Shown here piece by piece: positions 47,311 through 62,705 of a stretch of DNA of 64,000 nucleotides. The stretch is from Bursaphelenchus xylophilus (lineage: Eukaryota; Nematoda; Chromadorea; Rhabditida; Aphelenchoididae). Location of the stretch: positions 1-64,000 of the forward strand of contig CAJFCV020000006.1 in the NCBI GenBank assembly GCA_904066235.2. Reading direction: 5' to 3'. Below the pieces are notes generated by a model. It had not been told where the DNA came from and did no database searches. It saw only the letters and a list, made by a program, of their open reading frames with translations. The position numbers and the translations under genes were made by a program. The stretch's first letter is position 1, and the number at the start of each line of letters is the position of its first letter.

Positions 47311-50300
47311 AAATTCTTACGACGATTTTAGTTTTTTTCGCCTGTCCGGCGCCTATCTGCCGGTAAAGACCGAAATCGCCAGACCGAGCTTGGAAATTAA
47401 AAAACAGTGGGTAGGAAATTGGATAACACGACATTAGAAACATACTACAAAAAGAATTCAGTGAATATAAGCGTACTGTAAATTCTTACGACGATTTTAG
47501 TTTTTTTCGCCTGTCCGGCGCCTATCTGCCGGTAAAGGCCGAAATCACCAGACCGAGCTTGGAAATTAAAAAACGGTGGGTAGGAAATTGGATAACACTA
47601 CATTAGAAACATAATAAAAAAAGAATTCAGTGAATATAAGCGTACTGTAAATTCTTACGACGATTTTAGTTTTTTTCGCCTGTCCGGCGCCTATCTGCCG
47701 GTAAAGACCGAAATCGCCAGACCGAGCTTGGAAATTAAAAAACAGTGGGTAGGAAATTGGATAACACTACATTAGAAACATACTACAAAAAGAATTCAGT
47801 GAATATAAGCGTACTGTAAATTCTTACGACGATTTTAGTTTTTTTTCGCCTGTCCGGCGCCTATCTGCCGGTAAAGACCGAAATCGCCAGAGCGAGCTTG
47901 GAAATTAAAAAACAGTGGGTAGGAAATTGGATAACACGACATTAGAAACATACTACAAAAAGAATTCAGTGAATATAAGCGTACTGTAAATTCTTACGAC
48001 GATTTTAGTTTTTTTCGCCTGTCCGGCGCCTATCTGCCGGTAAAGACCGAAATCGCCAGACCGAGTTTGGAAATTAAAAAACAGTGGGTAGGAAATTGGA
48101 TAACACTACATTAGAAACATAATAAAAAAAGAATTCAGTGAATATAAGCGTACTGTAAATTCTTACGACGATTTTAGTTTTTTTCGCCTGTCCGGCGCCT
48201 ATCTGCCGGTAAAGACCGAAATCGCCAGACCGAGCTTGGAAATTAAAAAACAGTGGGTAGGAAATTGGATAACACTACATTAGAAACATATTACAAAAAG
48301 AATTCAGTGAATATAAGCGTACTGTAAATTCTTACGACGATTTTAGTTTTTTTCGCCTGTCCGGCGCCTATCTGCCGGTAAAGACCGAAATCGCCAGAGC
48401 GAGCTTGGAAATTAAAAAACAGTGGGTAGGAAATTGGATAACACGACATTAGAAACATACTACAAAAAGAATTCAGTGAATATAAGCGTACTGTAAATTC
48501 TTACGACGATTTTAGTTTTTTTCGCCTGTCCGGCGCCTATCTGCCGGTAAAGACCGAAATCGCCAGAGCGAGCTTGGAAATTAAAAAACAGTGGGTAGGA
48601 AATTGGATAACACGACATTAGAAACATACTACAAAAAGAATTCAGTGAATATAAGCGTACTGTAAATTCTTTCGACGATTTTAGTTTTTTTCGCCTGTCC
48701 GGCGCCTATCTGCCGGTAAAGACCGAAATCGCCAGACCGAGCTTGGAAATTAAAAAACAGTGGGTAGGAAATTGGATAACACGACATTAGAAACATACTA
48801 CAAAAAGAATTCAGTGAATATAAGCGTACTGTAAATTCTTACGACGATTTTAGTTTTTTTCGCCTGTCCGGCGCCTATCTGCCGGTAAAGACCGAAATCG
48901 CCAGACCGAGCTTGGAAATTAAAAAACAGTGGGTAGGAAATTGGATAACACGACATTAGAAACATACTACAAAAAGAATTCAGTGAATATAAGCGTACTG
49001 TAAATTCTTTCGACGATTTTAGTTTTTTTCGCCTGTCCGGCGCCTATCTGCCGGTAAAGACCGAAATCGCCAGACCGAGCTTGGAAATTAAAAAACAGTG
49101 GGTAGGAAATTGGATAACACGACATTAGAAACATACTACAAAAAGAATTCAGTGAATATAAGCGTACTGTAAATTCTTACGACGATTTTAGTTTTTTTTC
49201 GCCTGTCCGGCGCCTATCTGCCGGTAAAGACCGAAATCGCCAGACCGAGCTTGGAAATTAAAAAACAGTGGGTAGGAAATTGGATAACACGACATTAGAA
49301 ACATACTACAAAAAGAATTCAGTGAATATAAGCGTACTGTAAATTCTTACGACGATTTTAGTTTTTTTTCGCCTGTCCGGCGCCTATCTGCCGGTAAAGA
49401 CCGAAATCGCCAGACCGAGCTTGGAAATTAAAAAACAGTGGGTAGGAAATTGGATAACACTACATTAGAAACATAATAAAAAAAGAATTCAGTGAATATA
49501 AGCGTACTGTAAATTCTTACGACGATTTTAGTTTTTTTCGCCTGTCCGGCGCCTATCTGCCGGTAAAGGCCGAAATCACCAGACCGAGCTTGGAAATTAA
49601 AAAACGGTGGGTAGGAAATTGGATAACACTACATTAGAAACATAATAAAAAAAGAATTCAGTGAATATAAGCGTACTGTAAATTCTTACGACGATTTTAG
49701 TTTTTTTTCGCCTGTCCGGCGCCTATCTGCCGGTAAAGACCGAAATCGCCAGACCGAGCTTGGAAATTAAAAAACAGTGGGTAGGAAATTGGATAACACT
49801 ACATTAGAAACATACTACAAAAAGAATTCAGTGAATATAAGCGTACTGTAAATTCTTACGACGATTTTAGTTTTTTTCGCCTGTCCGGCGCCTATCTGCC
49901 GGTAAAGACCGAAATCGCCAGAGCGAGCTTGGAAATTAAAAAACAGTGGGTAGGAAATTGGATAACACGACATTAGAAACATACTACAAAAAGAATTCAG
50001 TGAATATAAGCGTACTGTAAATTCTTACGACGATTTTAGTTTTTTTTCGCCTGTCCGGCGCCTATCTGCCGGTAAAGACCGAAATCGCCAGACCGAGCTT
50101 GGAAATTAAAAAACAGTGGGTAGGAAATTGGATAACACTACATTAGAAACATAATAAAAAAAGAATTCAGTGAATATAAGCGTACTGTAAATTCTTACGA
50201 CGATTTTAGTTTTTTTTCGCCTGTCCGGCGCCTATCTGCCGGTAAAGACCGAAATCGCCAGACCGAGCTTGGAAATTAAAAAACAGTGGGTAGGAAATTG

Positions 50301-53300
50301 GATAACACTACATTAGAAACATACTACAAAAAGAATTCAGTGAATATAAGCGTACTGTAAATTCTTACGACGATTTTAGTTTTTTTCGCCTGTCCGGCGC
50401 CTATCTGCCGGTAAAGACCGAAATCGCCAGAGCGAGCTTGGAAATTAAAAAACAGTGGGTAGGAAATTGGATAACACGACATTAGAAACATACTACAAAA
50501 AGAATTCAGTGAATATAAGCGTACTGTAAATTCTTACGACGATTTTAGTTTTTTTCGCCTGTCCGGCGCCTATCTGCCGGTAAAGACCGAAATCGCCAGA
50601 CCGAGCTTGGAAATTAAAAAACAGTGGGTAGGAAATTGGATAACACTACATTAGAAACATACTACAAAAAGAATTCAGTGAATATAAGCGTACTGTAAAT
50701 TCTTACGACGATTTTAGTTTTTTTCGCCTGTCCGGCGCCTATCTGCCGGTAAAGACCGAAATCGCCAGACCGAGCTTGGAAATTAAAAAACAGTGGGTAG
50801 GAAATTGGATAACACGACATTAGAAACACACTACAAAAAGAATTCAGTGAATATAAGCGTACTGTAAATTCTTACGACGATTTTAGTTTTTTTCGCCTGT
50901 CCGGCGCCTATCTGCCGGTAAAGACCGAAATCGCCAGACCGAGCTTGGAAATTAAAAAACAGTGGGTAGGAAATTGGATAACACGACATTAGAAACATAC
51001 TACAAAAAGAATTCAGTGAATATAAGCGTACTGTAAATTCTTACGATGATTTTAGTTTTTTTTCGCCTGTCCGGCGCCTATCTGCCGGTAAAGACCGAAA
51101 TCGCCAGACCGAGCTTGGAAATTAAAAAACAGTGGGTAGGAAATTGGATAACACGACATTAGAAACATAATACAAAAAGAATTCAGTGAATATAAGCGTA
51201 CTGTAAATTCTTACGACGATTTTAGTTTTTTTTCGCCTGTCCGGCGCCTATCTGCCGGTAAAGGCCGAAATCACCAGACCGAGCATGGAAATTAAAAAAC
51301 AGTGGGTAGGAAATTGGATAACACTACATTAGAAACATACTACAAAAAGAATTCAGTGAATATAAGCGTACTGTAAATTCTTACGATGATTTTAGTTTTT
51401 TTCGCCTGTCCGGCGCCTATCTGCCGGTAAAGACCGAAATCGCCAGACCGAGCTTGGAAATTAAAAAACAGTGGGTAGGAAATTGGATAACACGACATTA
51501 GAAACATAATACAAAAAGAATTCAGTGAATATAAGCGTACTGTAAATTCTTACGACGATTTTAGTTTTTTTCGCCTGTCCGGCGCCTATCTGCCGGTAAA
51601 GGCCGAAATCACCAGACCGAGCATGGAAATTAAAAAACAGTGGGTAGGAAATTGGATAACACTACATTAGAAACATACTACAAAAAGAATTCAGTGAATA
51701 TAAGCGTACTGTAAATTCTTACGACGATTTTAGTTTTTTTCGCCTGTCCGGCGCCTATCTGCCGGTAAAGACCGAAATCGCCAGACCGAGCTTGGAAATT
51801 AAAAAACAGTGGGTAGGAAATTGGATAACACTACATTAGAAACATACTACAAAAAGAATTCAGTGAATATAAGCGTACTGTAAATTCTTACGACGATTTT
51901 AGTTTTTTTTCGCCTGTCCGGCGCCTATCTGCCGGTAAAGGCCGAAATCACCAGACCGAGCTTGGAAATTAAAAAACGGTGGGTAGGAAATTGGATAACA
52001 CTACATTAGAAACATAATAAAAAAAGAATTCAGTGAATATAAGCGTACTGTAAATTCTTACGACGATTTTAGTTTTTTTCGCCTGTCCGGCGCCTATCTG
52101 CCGGTAAAGACCGAAATCGCCAGACCGAGCTTGGAAATTAAAAAACAGTGGGTAGGAAATTGGATAACACTACATTAGAAACATACTACAAAAAGAATTC
52201 AGTGAATATAAGCGTACTGTAAATTCTTACGACGATTTTAGTTTTTTTTCGCCTGTCCGGCACCTATCTGCCGGTAAAGACCGAAATCGCCAGAGCGAGC
52301 TTGGAAATTAAAAAACAGTGGGTAGGAAATTGGATAACACGACATTAGAAACATACTACAAAAAGAATTCAGTGAATATAAGCGTACTGTAAATTCTTAC
52401 GACGATTTTAGTTTTTTTTCGCCTGTCCGGCGCCTATCTGCCGGTAAAGACCGAAATCGCCAGACCGAGCTTGGAAATTAAAAAACAGTGGGTAGGAAAT
52501 TGGATAACACGACATTAGAAACATACTACAAAAAGAATTCAGTGAATATAAGCGTACTGTAAATTCTTACGACGATTTTAGTTTTTTTTCGCCTGTCCGG
52601 CGCCTATCTGCCGGTAAAGACCGAAATCGCCAGAGCGAGCTTGGAAATTAAAAAACAGTGGGTAGGAAATTGGATAACACGACATTAGAAACATACTACA
52701 AAAAGAATTCAGTGAATATAAGCGTACTGTAAATTCTTACGACGATTTTAGTTTTTTTTCGCCTGTCCGGCGCCTATCTGCCGGTAAAGACCGAAATCGC
52801 CAGACCGAGCTTGGAAATTAAAAAACAGTGGGTAGGAAATTGGATAACACTACATTAGAAACATACTACAAAAAGAATTCAGTGAATATAAGCGTACTGT
52901 AAATTCTTACGACGATTTTAGTTTTTTTCGCCTGTCCGGCACCTATCTGCCGGTAAAGACCGAAATCGCCAGAGCGAGCTTGGAAATTAAAAAACAGTGG
53001 GTAGGAAATTGGATAACACGACATTAGAAACATACTACAAAAAGAATTCAGTGAATATAAGCGTACTGTAAATTCTTACGACGATTTTAGTTTTTTTTCG
53101 CCTGTCCGGCGCCTATCTGCCGGTAAAGACCGAAATCGCCAGACCGAGCTTGGAAATTAAAAAACAGTGGGTAGGAAATTGGATAACACGACATTAGAAA
53201 CATACTACAAAAAGAATTCAGTGAATATAAGCGTACTGTAAATTCTTACGACGATTTTAGTTTTTTTCGCCTGTCCGGCGCCTATCTGCCGGTAAAGCCC

Positions 53301-53343
53301 GAAATCACCAGACCGAGCTTGGAAATTAAAAAACGGTGGGTAG

Positions 53344-55760
53344 GAAGTTGGATAACACTACATTAGAAACATAATAAAAAAAGAATTCAGTGAATATAAG
53401 CGTACTGTAAATTCTTACGACGATTTTAGTTTTTTTTCGCCTGTCCGGCGCCTATCTGCCGGTAAAGACCGAAATCGCCAGACCGAGCTTGGAAATTAAA
53501 AAACAGTGGGTAGGAAATTGGATAACACTACATTAGAAACATACTACAAAAAGAATTCAGTGAATATAAGCGTACTGTAAATTCTTACGACGATTTTAGT
53601 TTTTTTCGCCTGTCCGGCGCCTATCTGCCGGTAAAGACCGAAATCGCCAGAGCGAGCTTGGAAATTAAAAAACATTGGGTAGGAAATTGGATAACACGAC
53701 ATTAGAAACATGCTACAAAAAGAATTCAGTGAATATAAGCGTACTGTAAATTCTTACGACGATTTTAGTTTTTTTTCGCCTGTCCGGCGCCTATCTGCCG
53801 GTAAAGACCGAAATCGCCAGACCGAGCTTGGAAATTAAAAAACAGTGGGTAGGAAATTGGATAACACTACATTAGAAACATACTACAAAAAGAATTCAGT
53901 GAATATAAGCGTACTGTAAATTCTTACGACGATTTTAGTTTTTTTTCGCCTGTCCGGCGCCTATCTGCCGGTAAAGGCCGAAATCACCAGACCGAGCATG
54001 GAAATTAAAAAACAGTGGGTAGGAAATTGGATAACACTACATTAGAAACATACTACAAAAAGAATTCAGTGAATATAAGCGTACTGTAAATTCTTACGAC
54101 GATTTTAGTTTTTTTTCGCCTGTCCGGCGCCTATCTGCCGGTAAAGACAGAAATCGCCAGACCGAGCTTGGAAATTAAAAAACAGTGGGTAGGAAATTGG
54201 ATAACACTACATTAGAAACATACTACAAAAAGAATTCAGTGAATATAAGCGTACTGTAAATTCTTACGACGATTTTAGTTTTTTTTCGCCTGTCCGGCGC
54301 CTATCTGCCGGTAAAGGCCGAAATCACCAGACCGAGCATGGAAATTAAAAAACAGTGGGTAGGAAATTGGATAACACTACATTAGAAACATACTACAAAA
54401 AGAATTCAGTGAATATAAGCGTACTGTAAATTCTTACGACGATTTTAGTTTTTTTCGCCTGTCCGGCGCCTATCTGCCGGTAAAGGCCGAAATCACCAGA
54501 CCGAGCTTGGAAATTAAAAAACGGTGGGTAGGAAATTGGATAACACTACATTAGAAACATAATAAAAAAAGAATTCAGTGAATATAAGCGTATTGTAAAT
54601 TCTTACGACGATTTTAGTTTTTTTTCGCCTGTCCGGCACCTATCTGCCGGTAAAGACCGAAATCGCCAGAGCGAGCTTGGAAATTAAAAAACAGTGGGTA
54701 GGAAATTGGATAACACGACATTAGAAACATACTACAAAAAGAATTCAGTGAATATAAGCGTACTGTAAATTCTTACGACGATTTTAGTTTTTTTTCGCCT
54801 GTCCGGCGCCTATCTGCCGGTAAAGACCGAAATCGCCAGACCGAGCTTGGAAATTAAAAAACAGTGGGTAGGAAATTGGATAACACTACATTAGAAACAT
54901 ACTACAAAAAGAATTCAGTGAATATAAGCGTACTGTAAATTCTTACGACGATTTTAGTTTTTTTTCGCCTGTCCGGCGCCTATCTGCCGGTAAAGGCCGA
55001 AATCACCAGACCGAGCATGGAAATTAAAAAACAGTGGGTAGGAAATTGGATAACACTACATTAGAAACATACTACAAAAAGAATTCAGTGAATATAAGCG
55101 TACTGTAAATTCTTACGACGATTTTAGTTTTTTTCGCCTGTCCGGCGCCTATCTGCCGGTAAAGGCCGAAATCACCAGACCGAGCTTGGAAATTAAAAAA
55201 CGGTGGGTAGGAAATTGGATAACACTACATTAGAAACATACTACAAAAAGAATTCAGTGAATATAAGCGTACTGTAAATTCTTACGACGATTTTAGTTTT
55301 TTTCGCCTGTCCGGCGCCTATCTGCCGGTAAAGACCGAAATCGCCAGAGCGAGCTTGGAAATTAAAAAACAGTGGGTAGGAAATTGGATAACACGACATT
55401 AGAAACACACTACAAAAAGAATTCAGTGAATATAAGCGTACTGTAAATTCTTACGACGATTTTAGTTTTTTTTCGCCTGTCCGGCGCCTATCTGCCGGTA
55501 AAGACCGAAATCGCCAGACCGAGCTTGGAAATTAAAAAACAGTGGGTAGGAAATTGGATAACACGACATTAGAAACATACTACAAAAAGAATTCAGTGAA
55601 TATAAGCGTACTGTAAATTCTTACGACGATTTTAGTTTTTTTTCGCCTGTCCGGCGCCTATCTGCCGGTAAAGGCCGAAATCACCAGACCGAGCTTGGAA
55701 ATTAAAAAACGGTGGGTAGGAAATTGGATAACACTACATTAGAAACATAATAAAAAAAGA
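53344..55760 (-). repeat. Long-range satellite duplication, proximal copy (partner at 60292-62705)
   Basis: Rare markers recur in the same order at a constant offset of 6946-6948 bp: GAAGTTGG (53344/60292), CATTGGG (53673/60621), ACATGCTAC (near 53708/60656), GAGCATGG (53994/60942, 54334/61281 and 55013/61959), GTATTGTAAA (near 54590/61537) and AAACACACTAC (near 55403/62350). The offset is about 41 monomers. The match weakens after about 55760 (GGCACC at 55992 has GGCGCC in the partner). Confidence 0.75.
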
Positions 55761-58700
55761 ATTCAGTGAATATAAGCGTACTGTAAATTCTTACGACGAT
55801 TTTAGTTTTTTTCGCCTGTCCGGCGCCTATCTGCCGGTAAAGACCGAAATCGCCAGACCGAGCTTGGAAATTAAAAAACAGTGGGTAGGAAATTGGATAA
55901 CACTACATTAGAAACATACTACAAAAAGAATTCAGTGAATATAAGCTTACTGTAAATTCTTACGACGATTTTAGTTTTTTTCGCCTGTCCGGCACCTATC
56001 TGCCGGTAAAGACCGAAATCGCCAGAGCGAGCTTGGAAATTAAAAAACAGTGGGTAGGAAATTGGATAACACGACATTAGAAACATACTACAAAAAGAAT
56101 TCAGTGAATATAAGCGTACTGTAAATTCTTACGACGATTTTAGTTTTTTTCGCCTGTCCGGCGCCTATCTGCCGGTAAAGACCGAAATCACCAGACCGAG
56201 CTTGGAAATTAAAAAACGGTGGGTAGGAAATTGGATAACACTACATTAGAAACATAATAAAAAAAGAATTCAGTGAATATAAGCGTATTGTAAATTCTTA
56301 CGACGATTTTAGTTTTTTTTCGCCTGTCCGGCACCTATCTGCCGGTAAAGACCGAAATCACCAGACCGAGCTTGGAAATTAAAAAACGGTGGGTAGGAAA
56401 TTGGATAACACTACATTAGAAACATAATAAAAAAAGAATTCAGTGAATATAAGCGTACTGTAAATTCTTACGACGATTTTAGTTTTTTTCGCCTGTCCGG
56501 CGCCTATCTGCCGGTAAAGACCGAAATCACCAGACCGAGCTTGGAAATTAAAAAACGGTGGGTAGGAAATTGGATAACACTACATTAGAAACATAATAAA
56601 AAAAGAATTCAGTGAATATAAGCGTATTGTAAATTCTTACGACGATTTTAGTTTTTTTTCGCCTGTCCGGCGCCTATCTGCCGGTAAAGGCCGAAATCAC
56701 CAGACCGAGCTTGGAAATTAAAAAACGGTGGGTAGGAAATTGGATAACACTACATTAGAAACATAATAAAAAAAGAATTCAGTGAATATAAGCGTATTGT
56801 AAATTCTTACGACGATTTTAGTTTTTTTTCGCCTGTCCGGCACCTATCTGCCGGTAAAGACCGAAATCGCCAGAGCGAGCTTGGAAATTAAAAAACAGTG
56901 GGTAGGAAATTGGATAACACGACATTAGAAACATACTACAAAAAGAATTCAGTGAATATAAGCGTACTGTAAATTCTTACGACGATTTTAGTTTTTTTCG
57001 CCTGTCCGGCGCCTATCTGCCGGTAAAGACCGAAATCGCCAGACCGAGCTTGGAAATTAAAAAACAGTGGGTAGGAAATTGGATAACACTACATTAGAAA
57101 CATACTACAAAAAGAATTCAGTGAATATAAGCGTACTGTAAATTCTTACGACGATTTTAGTTTTTTTCGCCTGTCCGGCGCCTATCTGCCGGTAAAGGCC
57201 GAAATCACCAGACCGAGCATGGAGATTAAAAAACAGTGGGTAGGAAATTGGATAACACTACATTAGAAACATACTACAAAAAGAATTCAGTGAATATAAG
57301 CGTACTGTAAATTCTTACGACGATTTTAGTTTTTTTCGCCTGTCCGGCACCTATCTGCCGGTAAAGACCGAAATCGCCAGAGCGAGCTTGGAAATTAAAA
57401 AACAGTGGGTAGGAAATTGGATAACACGACATTAGAAACATACTACAAAAAGAATTCAGTGAATATAAGCGTACTGTAAATTCTTACGACGATTTTAGTT
57501 TTTTTCGCCTGTCCGGCGCCTATCTGCCGGTAAAGACCGAAATCACCAGACCGAGCTTGGAAATTAAAAAACGGTGGGTAGGAAATTGGATAACACTACA
57601 TTAGAAACATAATACAAAAAGAATTCAGTGAATATAAGCGTATTGTAAATTCTTACGACGATTTTAGTTTTTTTCGCCTGTCCGGCACCTATCTGCCGGT
57701 AAAGACCGAAATCACCAGACCGAGCTTGGAAATTAAAAAACGGTGGGTAGGAAATTGGATAACACTACATTAGAAACATAATAAAAAAAGAATTCAGTGA
57801 ATATAAGCGTACTGTAAATTCTTACGACGATTTTAGTTTTTTTTCGCCTGTCCGGCGCCTATCTGCCGGTAAAGACCGAAATCACCAGACCGAGCTTGGA
57901 AATTAAAAAACGGTGGGTAGGAAATTGGATAACACTACATTAGAAACATAATAAAAAAAGAATTCAGTGAATATAAGCGTATTGTAAATTCTTACGACGA
58001 TTTTAGTTTTTTTCGCCTGTCCGGCGCCTATCTGCCGGTAAAGGCCGAAATCACCAGACCGAGCTTGGAAATTAAAAAACGGTGGGTAGGAAATTGGATA
58101 ACACTACATTAGAAACATAATAAAAAAAGAATTCAGTGAATATAAGCGTATTGTAAATTCTTACGACGATTTTAGTTTTTTTTCGCCTGTCCGGCACCTA
58201 TCTGCCGGTAAAGACCGAAATCGCCAGAGCGAGCTTGGAAATTAAAAAACAGTGGGTAGGAAATTGGATAACACGACATTAGAAACATACTACAAAAAGA
58301 ATTCAGTGAATATAAGCGTACTGTAAATTCTTACGACGATTTTAGTTTTTTTCGCCTGTCCGGCGCCTATCTGCCGGTAAAGACCGAAATCGCCAGACCG
58401 AGCTTGGAAATTAAAAAACAGTGGGTAGGAAATTGGATAACACTACATTAGAAACATACTACAAAAAGAATTCAGTGAATATAAGCGTACTGTAAATTCT
58501 TACGACGATTTTAGTTTTTTTCGCCTGTCCGGCGCCTATCTGCCGGTAAAGGCCGAAATCACCAGACCGAGCATGGAAATTAAAAAACAGTGGGTAGGAA
58601 ATTGGATAACACTACATTAGAAACATACTACAAAAAGAATTCAGTGAATATAAGCGTACTGTAAATTCTTACGACGATTTTAGTTTTTTTCGCCTGTCCG

Positions 58701-60291
58701 GCGCCTATCTGCCGGTAAAGGCCGAAATCACCAGACCGAGCTTGGAAATTAAAAAACGGTGGGTAGGAAATTGGATAACACTACATTAGAAACATACTAC
58801 AAAAAGAATTCAGTGAATATAAGCGTACTGTAAATTCTTACGACGATTTTAGTTTTTTTCGCCTGTCCGGCGCCTATCTGCCGGTAAAGACCGAAATCGC
58901 CAGAGCGAGCTTGGAAATTAAAAAACAGTGGGTAGGAAATTGGATAACACGACATTAGAAACACACTACAAAAAGAATTCAGTGAATATAAGCGTACTGT
59001 AAATTCTTACGACGATTTTAGTTTTTTTCGCCTGTCCGGCGCCTATCTGCCGGTAAAGACCGAAATCGCCAGACCGAGCTTGGAAATTAAAAAACAGTGG
59101 GTAGGAAATTGGATAACACGACATTAGAAACATACTACAAAAAGAATTCAGTGAATATAAGCGTACTGTAAATTCTTACGACGATTTTAGTTTTTTTTCG
59201 CCTGTCCGGCGCCTATCTGCCGGTAAAGGCCGAAATCACCAGACCGAGCTTGGAAATTAAAAAACGGTGGGTAGGAAATTGGATAACACTACATTAGAAA
59301 CATAATAAAAAAAGAATTCAGTGAATATAAGCGTACTGTAAATTCTTACGACGATTTTAGTTTTTTTCGCCTGTCCGGCGCCTATCTGCCGGTAAAGCCC
59401 GAAATCGCCAGACCGAGCTTGGAAATTAAAAAACAGTGGGTAGGAAATTGGATAACACTACATTAGAAACATACTACAAAAAGAATTCAGTGAATATAAG
59501 CGTACTGTAAATTCTTACGACGATTTTAGTTTTTTTTCGCCTGTCCGGCACCTATCTGCCGGTAAAGACCGAAATCGCCAGAGCGAGCTTGGAAATTAAA
59601 AAACAGTGGGTAGGAAATTGGATAACACGACATTAGAAACATACTACAAAAAGAATTCAGTGAATATAAGCGTACTGTAAATTCTTACGACGATTTTAGT
59701 TTTTTTCGCCTGTCCGGCGCCTATCTGCCGGTAAAGACCGAAATCACCAGACCGAGCTTGGAAATTAAAAAACGGTGGGTAGGAAATTGGATAACACTAC
59801 ATTAGAAACATAATACAAAAAGAATTCAGTGAATATAAGCGTACTGTAAATTCTTACGACGATTTTAGTTTTTTTTCGCCTGTCCGGCGCCTATCTGCCG
59901 GTAAAGACCGAAATCGCCAGACCGAGCTTGGAAATTAAAAAACAGTGGGTAGGAAATTGGATAACACTACATTAGAAACATACTACAAAAAGAATTCAGT
60001 GAATATAAGCGTACTGTAAATTCTTACGACGATTTTAGTTTTTTTTCGCCTGTCCGGCACCTATCTGCCGGTAAAGACCGAAATCGCCAGAGCGAGCTTG
60101 GAAATTAAAAAACAGTGGGTAGGAAATTGGATAACACGACATTAGAAACATACTACAAAAAGAATTCAGTGAATATAAGCGTACTGTAAATTCTTACGAC
60201 GATTTTAGTTTTTTTCGCCTGTCCGGCGCCTATCTGCCGGTAAAGACCGAAATCGCCAGACCGAGCTTGGAAATTAAAAAACAGTGGGTAG

Positions 60292-62705
60292 GAAGTTGGA
60301 TAACACTACATTAGAAACATAATAAAAAAAGAATTCAGTGAATATAAGCGTACTGTAAATTCTTACGACGATTTTAGTTTTTTTTCGCCTGTCCGGCGCC
60401 TATCTGCCGGTAAAGACCGAAATCGCCAGACCGAGCTTGGAAATTAAAAAACAGTGGGTAGGAAATTGGATAACACTACATTAGAAACATACTACAAAAA
60501 GAATTCAGTGAATATAAGCGTACTGTAAATTCTTACGACGATTTTAGTTTTTTTCGCCTGTCCGGCGCCTATCTGCCGGTAAAGACCGAAATCGCCAGAG
60601 CGAGCTTGGAAATTAAAAAACATTGGGTAGGAAATTGGATAACACGACATTAGAAACATGCTACAAAAAGAATTCAGTGAATATAAGCGTACTGTAAATT
60701 CTTACGACGATTTTAGTTTTTTTTCGCCTGTCCGGCGCCTATCTGCCGGTAAAGACCGAAATCGCCAGACCGAGCTTGGAAATTAAAAAACAGTGGGTAG
60801 GAAATTGGATAACACTACATTAGAAACATACTACAAAAAGAATTCAGTGAATATAAGCGTACTGTAAATTCTTACGACGATTTTAGTTTTTTTTCGCCTG
60901 TCCGGCGCCTATCTGCCGGTAAAGGCCGAAATCACCAGACCGAGCATGGAAATTAAAAAACAGTGGGTAGGAAATTGGATAACACTACATTAGAAACATA
61001 CTACAAAAAGAATTCAGTGAATATAAGCGTACTGTAAATTCTTACGACGATTTTAGTTTTTTTCGCCTGTCCGGCGCCTATCTGCCGGTAAAGACCGAAA
61101 TCGCCAGACCGAGCTTGGAAATTAAAAAACAGTGGGTAGGAAATTGGATAACACTACATTAGAAACATACTACAAAAAGAATTCAGTGAATATAAGCGTA
61201 CTGTAAATTCTTACGACGATTTTAGTTTTTTTTCGCCTGTCCGGCGCCTATCTGCCGGTAAAGGCCGAAATCACCAGACCGAGCATGGAAATTAAAAAAC
61301 AGTGGGTAGGAAATTGGATAACACTACATTAGAAACATACTACAAAAAGAATTCAGTGAATATAAGCGTACTGTAAATTCTTACGACGATTTTAGTTTTT
61401 TTCGCCTGTCCGGCGCCTATCTGCCGGTAAAGGCCGAAATCACCAGACCGAGCTTGGAAATTAAAAAACGGTGGGTAGGAAATTGGATAACACTACATTA
61501 GAAACATAATAAAAAAAGAATTCAGTGAATATAAGCGTATTGTAAATTCTTACGACGATTTTAGTTTTTTTTCGCCTGTCCGGCACCTATCTGCCGGTAA
61601 AGACCGAAATCGCCAGAGCGAGCTTGGAAATTAAAAAACAGTGGGTAGGAAATTGGATAACACGACATTAGAAACATACTACAAAAAGAATTCAGTGAAT
61701 ATAAGCGTACTGTAAATTCTTACGACGATTTTAGTTTTTTTCGCCTGTCCGGCGCCTATCTGCCGGTAAAGACCGAAATCGCCAGACCGAGCTTGGAAAT
61801 TAAAAAACAGTGGGTAGGAAATTGGATAACACTACATTAGAAACATACTACAAAAAGAATTCAGTGAATATAAGCGTACTGTAAATTCTTACGACGATTT
61901 TAGTTTTTTTTCGCCTGTCCGGCGCCTATCTGCCGGTAAAGGCCGAAATCACCAGACCGAGCATGGAAATTAAAAAACAGTGGGTAGGAAATTGGATAAC
62001 ACTACATTAGAAACATACTACAAAAAGAATTCAGTGAATATAAGCGTACTGTAAATTCTTACGACGATTTTAGTTTTTTTCGCCTGTCCGGCGCCTATCT
62101 GCCGGTAAAGGCCGAAATCACCAGACCGAGCTTGGAAATTAAAAAACGGTGGGTAGGAAATTGGATAACACTACATTAGAAACATACTACAAAAAGAATT
62201 CAGTGAATATAAGCGTACTGTAAATTCTTACGACGATTTTAGTTTTTTTTCGCCTGTCCGGCGCCTATCTGCCGGTAAAGGCCGAAATCGCCAGAGCGAG
62301 CTTGGAAATTAAAAAACAGTGGGTAGGAAATTGGATAACACGACATTAGAAACACACTACAAAAAGAATTCAGTGAATATAAGCGTACTGTAAATTCTTA
62401 CGACGATTTTAGTTTTTTTCGCCTGTCCGGCGCCTATCTGCCGGTAAAGACCGAAATCGCCAGACCGAGCTTGGAAATTAAAAAACAGTGGGTAGGAAAT
62501 TGGATAACACGACATTAGAAACATACTACAAAAAGAATTCAGTGAATATAAGCGTACTGTAAATTCTTACGACGATTTTAGTTTTTTTTCGCCTGTCCGG
62601 CGCCTATCTGCCGGTAAAGGCCGAAATCACCAGACCGAGCTTGGAAATTAAAAAACGGTGGGTAGGAAATTGGATAACACTACATTAGAAACATAATAAA
62701 AAAAG
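60292..62705 (-). repeat. Long-range satellite duplication, distal copy (partner at 53344-55760)
   Basis: Second copy of the marker series described at 53344. Some small differences, such as T-run lengths and AAGGCC for AAGACC near 62280, show that it is not a perfect assembly echo. Confidence 0.75.
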